Source: JAAZFE01 sp034005635 (GTDB taxonomy: Bacteria > Verrucomicrobiota > Kiritimatiellia > CAIQIC01 > Lenti-01). Taken from it: 20,054 bases of DNA. Shown here piece after piece: positions 8,164 to 15,028 of this stretch (the stretch's first letter is position 1; every line of letters begins with the position of its first letter). The notes beneath the pieces are model-generated. The model made no database searches. It saw only the letters and a program-made list of their open reading frames with translations, and was not told the DNA's origin. The translations under genes were made by a program, and so were the position numbers. Where the stretch lies: NCBI GenBank assembly GCA_034005635.1, contig JAVEUJ010000033.1, positions 1-20,054 of the forward strand, in the 5' to 3' direction.

Positions 8164-9831
8164 ATGGCTGGTGAATATGTTTTTACGCTGAACCACCTCT
8201 CGCGTCAGTATGATCGGCTGACCGTTTTGGACGATATCACGCTGTCGTTTTTCTTTGGTGCGAAGATCGGCGTAATCGGCGGGAATGGCTCCGGTAAGTC
8301 GTCGCTGTTGAAGGTGATGGCGGGGCTTGATCCCGACTATCACGGTGAGTGCATTGTGGCCCCGGGCATTCGCATCGGCTATCTGTCTCAAGAACCACAA
8401 TTAGACGAAACCAAAGATGTCGCCGGCAATGTGGCCGCGGGTGCTGCTGCCGCCCAAGCCATTCTTGATCGCTACGATGACTTATGCGGTAAACTGGGCG
8501 AAACGCTCTCGCCCGCGGAGTCCGAGAAGCTCAATAACGAGCTGGGGCGTTTGCAAGATTTGATCGACGCGCGGGACTTGTGGAGTCTGGACAGTCAGAT
8601 CGAGCGGGCCATGGACGCGTTGCGCCTGCCGCCGGGAAATGCCGAGGTGGCAAAATTATCCGGTGGTGAAAAGCGCCGGGTTGCGCTGTGCCAGCTCCTA
8701 CTGTCAAATCCCGACGTGCTGCTGCTGGACGAACCGACCAACCATCTTGATGCCGAAACGGTCGCTTGGCTGGAAGAATATCTTAAAAAATTCACTGGCA
8801 CGCTGGTAGTGGTCACGCATGACCGCTACTTCCTCAATAATGTCACCGAATGGATTCTCGAAATGGAGGCGGGGAAAGGGACGCCTTTCAAGGGTAATTA
8901 CGAAAACTGGTTGGAGACGAAACAGGCGATGGCATCCACGCAAAGCAAGCAGAGCGCGGCCCGCCAAAAAATGCTCCAGCGCGAATTGGAGTGGATCCGC
9001 CTCAATCCGTCGGGCCGCCAGTCGAAAAATAAAGCCCGGCTGTCGCGCTACGAAGAATTGGCATCCCGGCAAGTTGACACACGCGAGGACACGCTGGAAA
9101 TCCAGATTCCATCCGGCAAGCGGTTGGGAGATTTGGTGGTGCGTGCCGACAATTTGCGCAAGGTGTACGGCGACCGGATCATCATGGACCAGGTGAATTT
9201 CAACCTGCCGCGCGGCGGCATTGTTGGCGTGATTGGCCCCAATGGCGCTGGCAAAACCACGCTGCTGCGTATGATTGTCGGGGAAGAGAAACCTGACGGC
9301 GGTACGTTGGCCATTGGCGAAACTGTGGAAGTTGCTTATGTCAACCAAACGCGCGATGCGCTGACATCCGCTAATACCGTATACGAGGAAATCACCGGCG
9401 GACAAGAAACGCTAGATCTGGGCGGCAAGCCGATGAATGGGCGGGCATATTGCACCCGCTTTAATTTCCGCGGGGCTGACCAGCAGAAGAAGGTGGGCAA
9501 CCTTTCGGGTGGCGAGCGCAATCGCGTCCATCTGGCCAAACTGCTGCGGCGCGGCGGCAACCTCCTCCTGTTGGACGAGCCCACCAACGATCTCGATGTG
9601 ACGACCCTGCGTTCTCTGGAAGAAGGTGTACAGGCGTTCGGCGGCTGTGCCGTAGTGGTCAGCCATGATCGCTGGTTTCTCGATCGCATCGCCACCCATA
9701 TCCTCGCATTTGAAGACGATGGAACGGTGACCTGGTTCGAAGGCAACTTCGAGGGCTATCATGAACAGCGCCGCCGGCTTTTAGGCGATGCGGCCGACCA
9801 ACCCAAACGGATTCGATTTCGACCCCTGTAG
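8164..9831 (+). CDS. ettA: Energy-dependent translational throttle protein, ABC-F ATPase (555 aa)
   Basis: Soluble ABC-F protein that binds the ribosomal E site. In E. coli, EttA gates the first peptide bonds according to the ATP/ADP ratio. Two ABC domains are in tandem. Domain 1 has Walker A GGNGSGKSS (39-47), signature LSGGEKRRVALC and LLLDEPTNHLD. Domain 2 has Walker A GPNGAGKTT (358-366), signature LSGGERNRVHLAKLL and LLLDEPTNDLD. Both catalytic glutamates are intact. The helical P-site tRNA interaction linker lies between the domains and includes RQKMLQRELEWIR and GRQSKNKARLSRYEEL. EttA features include GDRIIMDQVNFNLPRGGIVG, SHDRWFLDRIATHIL and the ending PKRIRF. The 555-residue length is the same as I recall for E. 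coli EttA. AAGGAG at 8151-8156 supports the start. The next gene begins seven bases after the stop, so the two are very likely co-transcribed. Confidence 0.95.
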   Translation: MAGEYVFTLNHLSRQYDRLTVLDDITLSFFFGAKIGVIGGNGSGKSSLLKVMAGLDPDYHGECIVAPGIRIGYLSQEPQLDETKDVAGNVAAGAAAAQAILDRYDDLCGKLGETLSPAESEKLNNELGRLQDLIDARDLWSLDSQIERAMDALRLPPGNAEVAKLSGGEKRRVALCQLLLSNPDVLLLDEPTNHLDAETVAWLEEYLKKFTGTLVVVTHDRYFLNNVTEWILEMEAGKGTPFKGNYENWLETKQAMASTQSKQSAARQKMLQRELEWIRLNPSGRQSKNKARLSRYEELASRQVDTREDTLEIQIPSGKRLGDLVVRADNLRKVYGDRIIMDQVNFNLPRGGIVGVIGPNGAGKTTLLRMIVGEEKPDGGTLAIGETVEVAYVNQTRDALTSANTVYEEITGGQETLDLGGKPMNGRAYCTRFNFRGADQQKKVGNLSGGERNRVHLAKLLRRGGNLLLLDEPTNDLDVTTLRSLEEGVQAFGGCAVVVSHDRWFLDRIATHILAFEDDGTVTWFEGNFEGYHEQRRRLLGDAADQPKRIRFRPL

Positions 9832-9837
9832 GTAGTG

Positions 9838-11238
9838 ATGAAACGCGTTGCGTCTCCACGATTCTCTTGGCCAATCCTGACGCTTTGCGTAGGTATTGCG
9901 ACCCTGGCCACGGCCCAGGCACCGCCGCCGGATTTGCCTATGGGGCGACCGGGACAAGCATCCATGTATAGTGCCGATCGGCGCTTCATGGTGTCCGGGC
10001 TGACGTCGGCAGAGAATATGGTGTTGGCTAGGCAAATCGCGGATTGGGCCGCCAAGATTGAAAGCGCAACAGGGATGCCGCTGCCCATGCGCCGCGACCA
10101 GGTGCTCGGAGTTCTGGTTCAGAGTTCATCGCCACCGGATACGCCCCTGTTGAAGATGCAGGGCTGGGATGGTGGCCACTTTTATCAGCGGCTAGTGGTG
10201 CCCGGTCGCTACCGTCTGGACAGCGAGGACATGATGGAGGCCAGCAGTTGGCTGCTGCTCAACCGCTACGCGGCAGAATACACCCCACTCGCCCAGCGCA
10301 CAGGCATAGGCGCGACCATGCCGGAATGGATTTCGGCGGGGCTGATGCAGAATACCCAAGTCGCGCTGCGCTCCCGCAACCGGGATTGGATTGCTCGCGA
10401 TTTGGCCGATGGCCGCCGCATGTCGCTTTCTAAAATCGTTCATCAGGAAACTCTGCCCCCCGGGCGCTGGCGGGAAAAAGCTTACGCCGCTGCAGCAGTG
10501 GAATTTCTTTTTCCTCTTGGCGATTTGACGATGTGGGCCACGCTCTTCAAGGCGGTGGGGCAGCGCCAGCCGATTGATCCCGCCTGGCTTCGCCAGAACT
10601 GCCCCGTTTTGACCGGTCAACACCCTGAAACCGCCTGGCAGGAGCAGTTGGCTGAACGCGCGCGAACTCGCACCATTGAAGCCTGGACCGACCGCGGTCT
10701 GCAGATCGAAGAGCAACTCCTGCTCGTTTTGAACTTTCGCCCGCGCACACTGGTGGCCGGCGTGCCGGCTGATGTGCCGGAAGATTTGTTTGCTCGGGAT
10801 CTAATCGACTATCGCCAGCAGGAGTGGGTGGCGCCGCTCGCCGCGGCGCTCGCCTTGCAAATGCAAAGCTTGCGAGTGGGGGGGCCACCGCCACTGCAAG
10901 AAGTGCTCGCCTCGTATGCGGCGTTCTTTGACCAACTTACAAAACCACCATTGGAAAAAGTGTCCTGGTGGCGGCGGAAGCGTAATGAAGGGGAAATTCG
11001 GCCTCCGGATGATGCCACCTGGCAGGTGGCCCTTAATCAGCTCTGGCAGCGGGCTGAACGTGCCCATCAACAATTCCTGGAGCGACATCAGAGCCGCAAG
11101 CGCTACGTGGACGCCTTTGACCGCCCCGTAACCGATGATTTCAACACGCCTCCCCCCGTCTTGCGCGATCTCCCGCGCACCCGGTGGCAGGCAGTTGTCG
11201 ACCAGGCCGAGGAACGCCTGAACCAGCCTGGATTCTGA
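9838..11238 (+). CDS. Secreted protein of unknown function, peptidase-MA-like fold lacking HExxH (466 aa)
   Basis: I do not recognise a named family. An N-terminal signal peptide is clear (MKR, hydrophobic core to ATLATAQA, then Pro-rich mature start), so export to the periplasm or beyond is expected. The middle, about residues 125-215, has the layout of gluzincin peptidase-MA proteins: a helix, then PEWISAGLMQN where active members have P-x-W-hydrophobic-x-E-G. Here the helix reads SSWLLLNRYAAEY, with no HExxH, and the EG position is AG. A metal site therefore appears lost. The remainder is helical, with Trp-rich and charged segments. GTG at 9835 and ATG at 9838 are both in frame; ATG is preferred. 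It starts seven bases after the ettA stop with only a weak ribosome binding site, so translational coupling to ettA is likely. The fold assignment is low-to-moderate confidence. Confidence 0.75.
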   Translation: MKRVASPRFSWPILTLCVGIATLATAQAPPPDLPMGRPGQASMYSADRRFMVSGLTSAENMVLARQIADWAAKIESATGMPLPMRRDQVLGVLVQSSSPPDTPLLKMQGWDGGHFYQRLVVPGRYRLDSEDMMEASSWLLLNRYAAEYTPLAQRTGIGATMPEWISAGLMQNTQVALRSRNRDWIARDLADGRRMSLSKIVHQETLPPGRWREKAYAAAAVEFLFPLGDLTMWATLFKAVGQRQPIDPAWLRQNCPVLTGQHPETAWQEQLAERARTRTIEAWTDRGLQIEEQLLLVLNFRPRTLVAGVPADVPEDLFARDLIDYRQQEWVAPLAAALALQMQSLRVGGPPPLQEVLASYAAFFDQLTKPPLEKVSWWRRKRNEGEIRPPDDATWQVALNQLWQRAERAHQQFLERHQSRKRYVDAFDRPVTDDFNTPPPVLRDLPRTRWQAVVDQAEERLNQPGF

Positions 11239-11252
11239 ATCTGTCCACAGAT
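11239..11252. terminator. Short hairpin between two convergent genes (weak terminator candidate)
   Basis: ATCTGTCCACAGAT is an inverted repeat right after the stop codon, in the 35-base gap between convergent genes. The stem is 5-6 bases and no T-tract follows on the plus strand. It could be a weak or bidirectional terminator; it could also be incidental. Confidence 0.25.
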
Positions 11253-11273
11253 GGAATAAATCACTCGCCCGGG

Positions 11274-12260
11274 TTATTTCTTGAGCGGGGATGGGGCAAG
11301 GAATGGGGCCAGGAACGTTTGGACGGCCAATTGCCACTGATCGGGGTGTTGCGCGGCGTAGGAGTTATGGCCGACGTTTTCAAATACCACCATCTGTTTC
11401 CGGGGATCAGGATCGGCCTCGAAAACACGTTGGCCTTCGGCGAGAGTGGCGCGGGGGTCATCCGCGCCGTGGAGGAAAAGCGCCGGGCAGGTCAACGAGT
11501 TCGCGTAGTCGAGGGGATTGTGGGCGAATCCAGAGAAACCGAATTGGCATCCGCCCCAGAAGGCTAATAACTCGGCGGCCGGAAACGAGGGGAGGCCCAT
11601 GGCATCGAATCGGTTCCGAAGGGTGCTACGCATGCGGTCAAATATTGATTCAAGGATCACGCCGTCGGGATGGATGTCGTATTTGTGGATGGCGCGAAGG
11701 ATGGCGGCGGAGCCCATGCTTTGGCCATACAGCACGAGCGAAGAGAACGGAAGGTTCTCCTGCGCGTATCGGAAGGCTGCGGCGACGTCTTGCGCTTCGA
11801 GCACACCGAGCGTGGTATAGGATTCTGATGAGCCGCCCGAACCGCGAAAATCCACGAGTAGGACGGACGCGCCCATGGCATGGATTTGTTGCGCTTCGAG
11901 TAGCAGGCGAGTCTTTTCGGTGGAATAGCCGTGGAAGAAGATTACCAATGGGGAATGGTTGTTGGTTTTGGCGTACCACGCCGAAAGCGTGATGCCGTCA
12001 GGGGTGGCAATCGTCAGAACGTGAACATGGGGAGCGAGCGTGGTCGGCGGCCGTTCATCCACCGGTCGCGGCAGGTTGACGCCGGACAACAACACGCGGA
12101 ATTTTGAGAGGGGCGTAAGTGCTTCAGGCTTTTCGGTGCGAGGGCCGCCAGAGGTGTAATGCGTCATGGCGTAGGCATGGCGATAAGCGAGGATGTTCAG
12201 CGCGGCGAATCCCGCCAGAAGCAGAAGCGCCAATCCCATCAGAATGCGCAGATGTTTCAT
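11274..12260 (-). CDS. Membrane-anchored alpha/beta hydrolase, serine-esterase type (328 aa)
   Basis: Predicted serine hydrolase with an N-terminal signal anchor (hydrophobic residues about 5-25). The catalytic part probably lies on the periplasmic side. Visible elements: the oxyanion region FFHGYSTEK (108-116); VDFRGSGGSSE (136-146); the nucleophile elbow GQSMG with Ser181; the acid in HGADDPR (Asp267 or Asp268); and His298 in ENVGHNSY. This arrangement is typical of the BAAT/FrsA/YqiA-like hydrolases often annotated as peptidase S9/S15-like or 'alpha/beta fold hydrolase'. The substrate is not inferable. GTG at 12266 and ATG at 12260 are both in frame. ATG fits the signal anchor better, and neither has a strong Shine-Dalgarno. 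It converges with the upstream plus-strand unit and has a 639-base non-coding region in front of it that holds possible operators. Confidence 0.87.
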   Translation of the reverse strand: MKHLRILMGLALLLLAGFAALNILAYRHAYAMTHYTSGGPRTEKPEALTPLSKFRVLLSGVNLPRPVDERPPTTLAPHVHVLTIATPDGITLSAWYAKTNNHSPLVIFFHGYSTEKTRLLLEAQQIHAMGASVLLVDFRGSGGSSESYTTLGVLEAQDVAAAFRYAQENLPFSSLVLYGQSMGSAAILRAIHKYDIHPDGVILESIFDRMRSTLRNRFDAMGLPSFPAAELLAFWGGCQFGFSGFAHNPLDYANSLTCPALFLHGADDPRATLAEGQRVFEADPDPRKQMVVFENVGHNSYAAQHPDQWQLAVQTFLAPFLAPSPLKK

Positions 12261-12336
12261 GTTCACCGCCCGTATCGTAGCATCTGCAATTGCCCTTGGC
12301 TATTGCCGGATATAGTCTCAACTTTTGGCTGTTTCG

Positions 12337-12367
12337 CATCTGTGGGCCGCCGTAGACATCTGTGGGG
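12337..12367. repeat. Direct repeat CATCTGTGGG, two copies 21 bases apart
   Basis: CATCTGTGGG occurs at 12337-12346 and 12358-12367. The start-to-start distance of 21 bases is two DNA turns. They lie about 80-110 bases upstream of the hydrolase start on its strand, a plausible place for an activator or repressor. CCACAGATG, the reverse complement of the first nine bases, also occurs at 11245-11253. Confidence 0.35.
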
Positions 12368-12441
12368 AATTGATCTCGGGTGGCAGAGACACAGTAGTCG
12401 TTTAATCGGTCGAAGCGGTCAGTCCTATAACACTATCTTCA

Positions 12442-12459
12442 GATGGTTAATTAACCATC
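12442..12459. promoter_or_regulatory. Perfect 18-base palindrome (operator candidate, site 1)
   Basis: GATGGTTAATTAACCATC is perfectly self-complementary. On the minus strand a TATAAA box (plus coordinates 12466-12471) lies just upstream, so the palindrome would cover a transcription start reading towards the hydrolase gene. The -35 element is not convincing. No regulator gene is adjacent. Confidence 0.45.
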
Positions 12460-12517
12460 ATGTGGTTTATAACGCCTGGAATAGCTAAAATCCCCTCTAA
12501 TAGTTGCACTATGCACA

Positions 12518-12535
12518 GATGATTAATTAACTATC
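12518..12535. promoter_or_regulatory. Near-palindrome related to site 1 (operator candidate, site 2)
   Basis: GATGATTAATTAACTATC matches site 1 at 15 of 18 positions and keeps the central TTAATTAA. It is an imperfect palindrome. Centres are 76 bases apart, close to seven helical turns. On the minus strand a perfect TTGACA (plus coordinates 12559-12564) stands 17 bases before a weak TGAAAC -10 (12536-12541), so site 2 would sit at the start point. Confidence 0.4.
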
Positions 12536-12670
12536 GTTTCAATTATTGCTCATGAATCTGTCAAGTGTCTTGCGTGCCTTAGTCATTTTGGCAAGGGATG
12601 AAATTTGGTGGGGAACAAGCGGTCGGCGTGGTGTGTGGGGTGTGTCGGGCCACTAGCAGGAGGTGGGCAA

Positions 12671-12729
12671 GGGGGTGCAGGTATATGCTTATACCGCTTC
12701 CCCCCGCGACGTCGCGCGTGCCGCGCGAC
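12671..12729. repeat. Cluster of GC-rich hairpins and palindromes
   Basis: GGTATA (12680-12685) and TATACC (12690-12695) form a stem that can be extended by GGGGG (12671-12675) against the C-run at 12700-12705. CGCGACGTCGCG (12705-12716) is a perfect 12-base palindrome. It overlaps GTCGCGCG (12711-12718), loop TGC, CGCGCGAC (12722-12729), a perfect 8-base stem. Nothing coding is visible. This could be a structured RNA end, a rho-independent-like stop without T-tract, or a protein-binding DNA element. Confidence 0.45.
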
Positions 12730-12811
12730 AAGCGCTATATCTGAGACAAATGTGTCGCGTGAATAATTTTGGCTTGCCCCACGAAACGGCTTATCGAGTG
12801 ACTATCGCAAA

Positions 12812-12837
12812 ACTATACATGTTGTAACATGTATAGT
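12812..12837. repeat. 26-base perfect inverted repeat, 12-base arms around GT
   Basis: Left arm ACTATACATGTT (12812-12823) and right arm AACATGTATAGT (12826-12837) are exact reverse complements separated by GT. On the minus strand it lies about 60 bases after the cupin stop and is followed by TTTT, so it could end the cupin transcript. Its first 18 bases are also found, with three transitions, at 19913-19930, which argues for a specific element. Function is undecided. Confidence 0.5.
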
Positions 12838-12899
12838 ATAGATCAAGAGGGGCTCCGCGTGAACAGGGCGACAGGTCTCTTACGCAAGCGTTCAAGCGG

Positions 12900-13250
12900 T
12901 TACTGCTCCTTGATCATCACCAGGGCCATTTTGAAGGGCTGGGTGGCATCGAGGGCGTGAGGAATGTTGGCGGGCATGATGACCATGTCGCCCGTTTTGG
13001 CCGACAGCGATTTGTCGCCGATGGTGATTTTAACCGCGCCGTCGAGAATCCAGACCATCGCATCATACGGTGCGGAGTGAGTGCTGAGCCCCTGGCCTTT
13101 GTCGAATGCGAACAGGGTGACCGTGCCTGCTTTTTTAGTGATGACGGTGCGGCTGACGACCGCGTCGGGCGCCACCTCCACCAAGCCGGCCATGGGAATG
13201 GCGCGGGAGATCAGGGGGTCGTTCTTCTTTATCTTTTTGCTTTCCGCCAT
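12900..13250 (-). CDS. Small single-domain cupin protein (116 aa)
   Basis: Small cytosolic beta-barrel of the cupin type; these bind a metal or small ligand and either act as enzymes or sense ligands. The first cupin motif reads GQGLSTHSAPYDAMVWILDG (52-71) and the second GDMVIMPANIPHAL (87-100). His58 and His98 are present. The second histidine of the usual HxH is Ala60, and Asp63 stands near the usual glutamate. This matches a common bacterial subgroup with an H-x4-DAM pattern, so it need not mean loss of function. The start at 13250 is chosen because AAGGAG (plus coordinates 13257-13262) is ideally spaced before it; an open frame extends ten codons further to 13280 without such support. 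It is divergent from rnd. The biological role is unknown. Confidence 0.82.
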   Translation of the reverse strand: MAESKKIKKNDPLISRAIPMAGLVEVAPDAVVSRTVITKKAGTVTLFAFDKGQGLSTHSAPYDAMVWILDGAVKITIGDKSLSAKTGDMVIMPANIPHALDATQPFKMALVMIKEQ

Positions 13251-13377
13251 GTTGTGCTCCTTTGAATTGTAGATATCCAATTTACGTCATATGAAATATA
13301 TTGCAACTGTCTGGGCCGGGGCCAGGCGCAGGCCGTGGCTGGACGACGGGGCTCTGGCGACAAGATTCGGCAAAACG

Positions 13378-13406
13378 TTGTCGGGCCAAGCCGGTTGTGC
13401 TAGGTT
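13378..13406 (+). promoter_or_regulatory. Predicted rnd promoter, possibly giving a leaderless mRNA
   Basis: TTGTCG (13378-13383) and TAGGTT (13401-13406) are 17 bases apart. The start of transcription would fall at about 13412-13414, only a few bases before the ATG at 13416. No Shine-Dalgarno is visible. The -10 match is modest, so this is tentative. Confidence 0.35.
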
Positions 13407-13415
13407 GCGCCCCTT

Positions 13416-14549
13416 ATGACGACTCCTTTTGAATGGATTGAAACCCCGGAAGACCTGCGTGGCGCGGTGGAGCAGATGCGCAAGGTGGACGCTGTAGCTC
13501 TCGACACCGAGTTCGTGTGGGAGAAAACGTATTATGCCCAATTGGGATTGGTCCAAGCGGGGTTGGCTGACGGCACCTGCTTCTTGATCGACGCGGTGGC
13601 GCTTGGCGACCTCTCGCCATTGGGGACGATTTTGACGGACACAGGAATCGTCAAAATCCTGCATGACGCCCCGCAGGATTTGATGATTCTGCGGCGTGCG
13701 ACGGGCGTGCTGACACGGACGATCTTTGATACGCGTCTTGCAGCAGGATTTGCCGGCTTCGCGTCAACGCTATCGCTCGAGAATCTGCTGGCGGACCTGC
13801 TTGATATCCATTTAGCCAAAGCCCACACCCGGGCGGACTGGGTGGCCCGCCCATTGGCGGCGGCGGTCTTAGATTACGCTGCCGACGATGTGCTCTACCT
13901 GCCTGAGGTCGCCGTCCGACTTCGTGAACGGGCGCGGGCCGCCGGAGTAGAGGCTTGGCTGAACGAAGAATTGGCCGGGCTGGATGCCCCGGAGATCACC
14001 GCTGAACCCTCTCCTGCTGATGCCTGGCAGCGTATCCGCACGAGACAACCCCTGCCGCCGCGTGCCCTGGCCGTGCTGCGTGAAGTGGCAGCCTGGCGCG
14101 AGGAGCGGGCGAGTCAGGCCGATTTACCGCGTCGCTGGCTGATGGAGGACCGGGTGTTGATAGCAATGGCGTTGCAGATGCCACAATCGTTGGATGAACT
14201 GTCGGGTATAGCCGAGTTGTCAGCTAAAATGGTGCAGCATCGCGGCGCTGAGCTACTCGCGGCGGTGGCGCGCGGGTTGGCAGTCCCTGAGAGCCAATGC
14301 CTTGTTGCGGAGCCCGCGCCCCGGCGCGATGGGGCGTTCCAGAAGACCGTGGATGATGTTTTAAAGGCCATTCAGACAAACGCCACTGCGAAGGGAATTG
14401 ACCCCGCCCTTGTGAGCAGTCGCAAGGATCTGGCGGCGCTGATTCAGGCTGGCGCAAACGCTCAGCCGAACGACCACAAACTCCTGCGTGGTTGGCGAGC
14501 GAAGTTTCTGCACTCGGCGGGTATTTCACTACCAGATCAGCAGGGGTAA
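13416..14549 (+). CDS. rnd: Ribonuclease D-like 3'-5' exoribonuclease (377 aa)
   Basis: DEDDy-family exonuclease that trims 3' ends of tRNA precursors and other stable RNAs. The catalytic set is visible: Asp30 and Glu32 in VALDTEF, Asp88 in HDAPQDL, and Tyr154 with Asp158 in LDYAADDVLYL (the YxxxD third motif). Residues about 1-195 form the nuclease domain. The region about 205-290 is the HRDC domain (PRALAVLREVAAWREERASQ, then LSGIAELSAKMVQHRG). The C-terminal 80 residues may form a second, degenerate HRDC-like unit. Length agrees with bacterial RNase D. The ATG at 13416 matches the family N-terminus (short segment before the first strand). There is no upstream ribosome binding site, consistent with a leaderless transcript. 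The gene is divergent from the cupin and is followed by a broken TPM gene. Confidence 0.93.
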   Translation: MTTPFEWIETPEDLRGAVEQMRKVDAVALDTEFVWEKTYYAQLGLVQAGLADGTCFLIDAVALGDLSPLGTILTDTGIVKILHDAPQDLMILRRATGVLTRTIFDTRLAAGFAGFASTLSLENLLADLLDIHLAKAHTRADWVARPLAAAVLDYAADDVLYLPEVAVRLRERARAAGVEAWLNEELAGLDAPEITAEPSPADAWQRIRTRQPLPPRALAVLREVAAWREERASQADLPRRWLMEDRVLIAMALQMPQSLDELSGIAELSAKMVQHRGAELLAAVARGLAVPESQCLVAEPAPRRDGAFQKTVDDVLKAIQTNATAKGIDPALVSSRKDLAALIQAGANAQPNDHKLLRGWRAKFLHSAGISLPDQQG

Positions 14550-14620
14550 GCATGCTCCGCCCCGCGACTTCTGGGCACACGGTGCTGACGCACCGAAGAG
14601 ATTTTGGTAAAAATTGGCAT

Positions 14621-15028
14621 GTGAAGACATCCTCATGGCTTTGGTTGGCAGGGCTATTGCTGGCAACGGTCTGTGCCGTCGCACAAGACAGCGCACTAGA
14701 GTCGGACCGGTTTCGCGAAGGGTTGCAGCCTGAGGGGGCGATCAGCGATTGGGGCCGAGTATTCACGCCGGAACAAAAAGGTGACTTAGAGACTCGCCTG
14801 GCAGCGGCCAAAGCGGCTACTGGCGCTGAATTGGCGATCGTTACTATTGCCTCTCTCAAGGGCGGACACATCGATGATTTTGCGGTAAAGCTTTTTGAGC
14901 AATGGGGCATTGGCAAAAAAGATGAAAACAACGGGGTGCTGCTGCTGGCGGCGATAGAGGATCGCCAAGTCCGAATTGAACCGGGCTCAGGACGAATTGG
15001 CGGGAACGGAAAACCGCATCAATGTTGA
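14621..15028 (+). pseudogene. Truncated TPM-domain (YgcG/TPM_phosphatase-type) protein
   Basis: Intact members are membrane-linked proteins with a TPM domain (thylakoid/Psb32-like fold), often followed by a transmembrane or Gly-rich tail. Here a signal peptide (hydrophobic to CAVAQ at about residues 18-22) precedes a good TPM N-terminal half: ISDWGRVFTPEQKGDLETRL (41-60), TGAELAIVTI (67-76), VKLFEQWGIGKKDENNGVLLL (89-109) and EDRQVRIE (113-120). Similarity stops abruptly at about 14980. The frame then reads 15 unrelated residues to a stop, while the DNA in another frame encodes the end of LemA. The GTG at 14621 is preferred for the signal peptide; ATG at 14552 is an in-frame alternative with AGGGG upstream. 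The rest of the TPM domain and tail are missing. The product is unlikely to work. Confidence 0.8.

Larger units (their letters stand above)
12267..12899. other. 633-base non-coding spacer
   Basis: Both flanking genes are on the minus strand, so this is downstream of the cupin and upstream of the hydrolase. It holds the direct repeats, two AT-rich palindromes, GC-rich hairpins and a 26-base inverted repeat listed separately. Base composition is uneven: AT-rich around 12400-12560, very GC-rich around 12610-12730. The only small frame of note encodes 34 residues (12552-12656, plus) and has no ribosome binding site. I recognise no RNA family. Confidence 0.5.

Noticed and set aside
8704..9405. 233-residue minus-strand open frame inside ettA
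   Set aside because: It is antisense to conserved ABC-F sequence and has no recognisable features.
12552..12656. 34-residue small open frame in the large spacer
   Set aside because: There is no ribosome binding site and no conserved feature. The composition follows the local GC-rich DNA, so there is too little to call a gene.
12442..12837. CRISPR array or phage attachment site
   Set aside because: Repeats are few, short, unequally spaced and palindromic. There are no spacers of regular length, no cas genes, no integrase and no tRNA.
12900..13250. Inactive cupin because the HxH motif is incomplete
   Set aside because: A whole bacterial subgroup with the H-x4-DAM pattern lacks the second histidine, so loss of function cannot be claimed.
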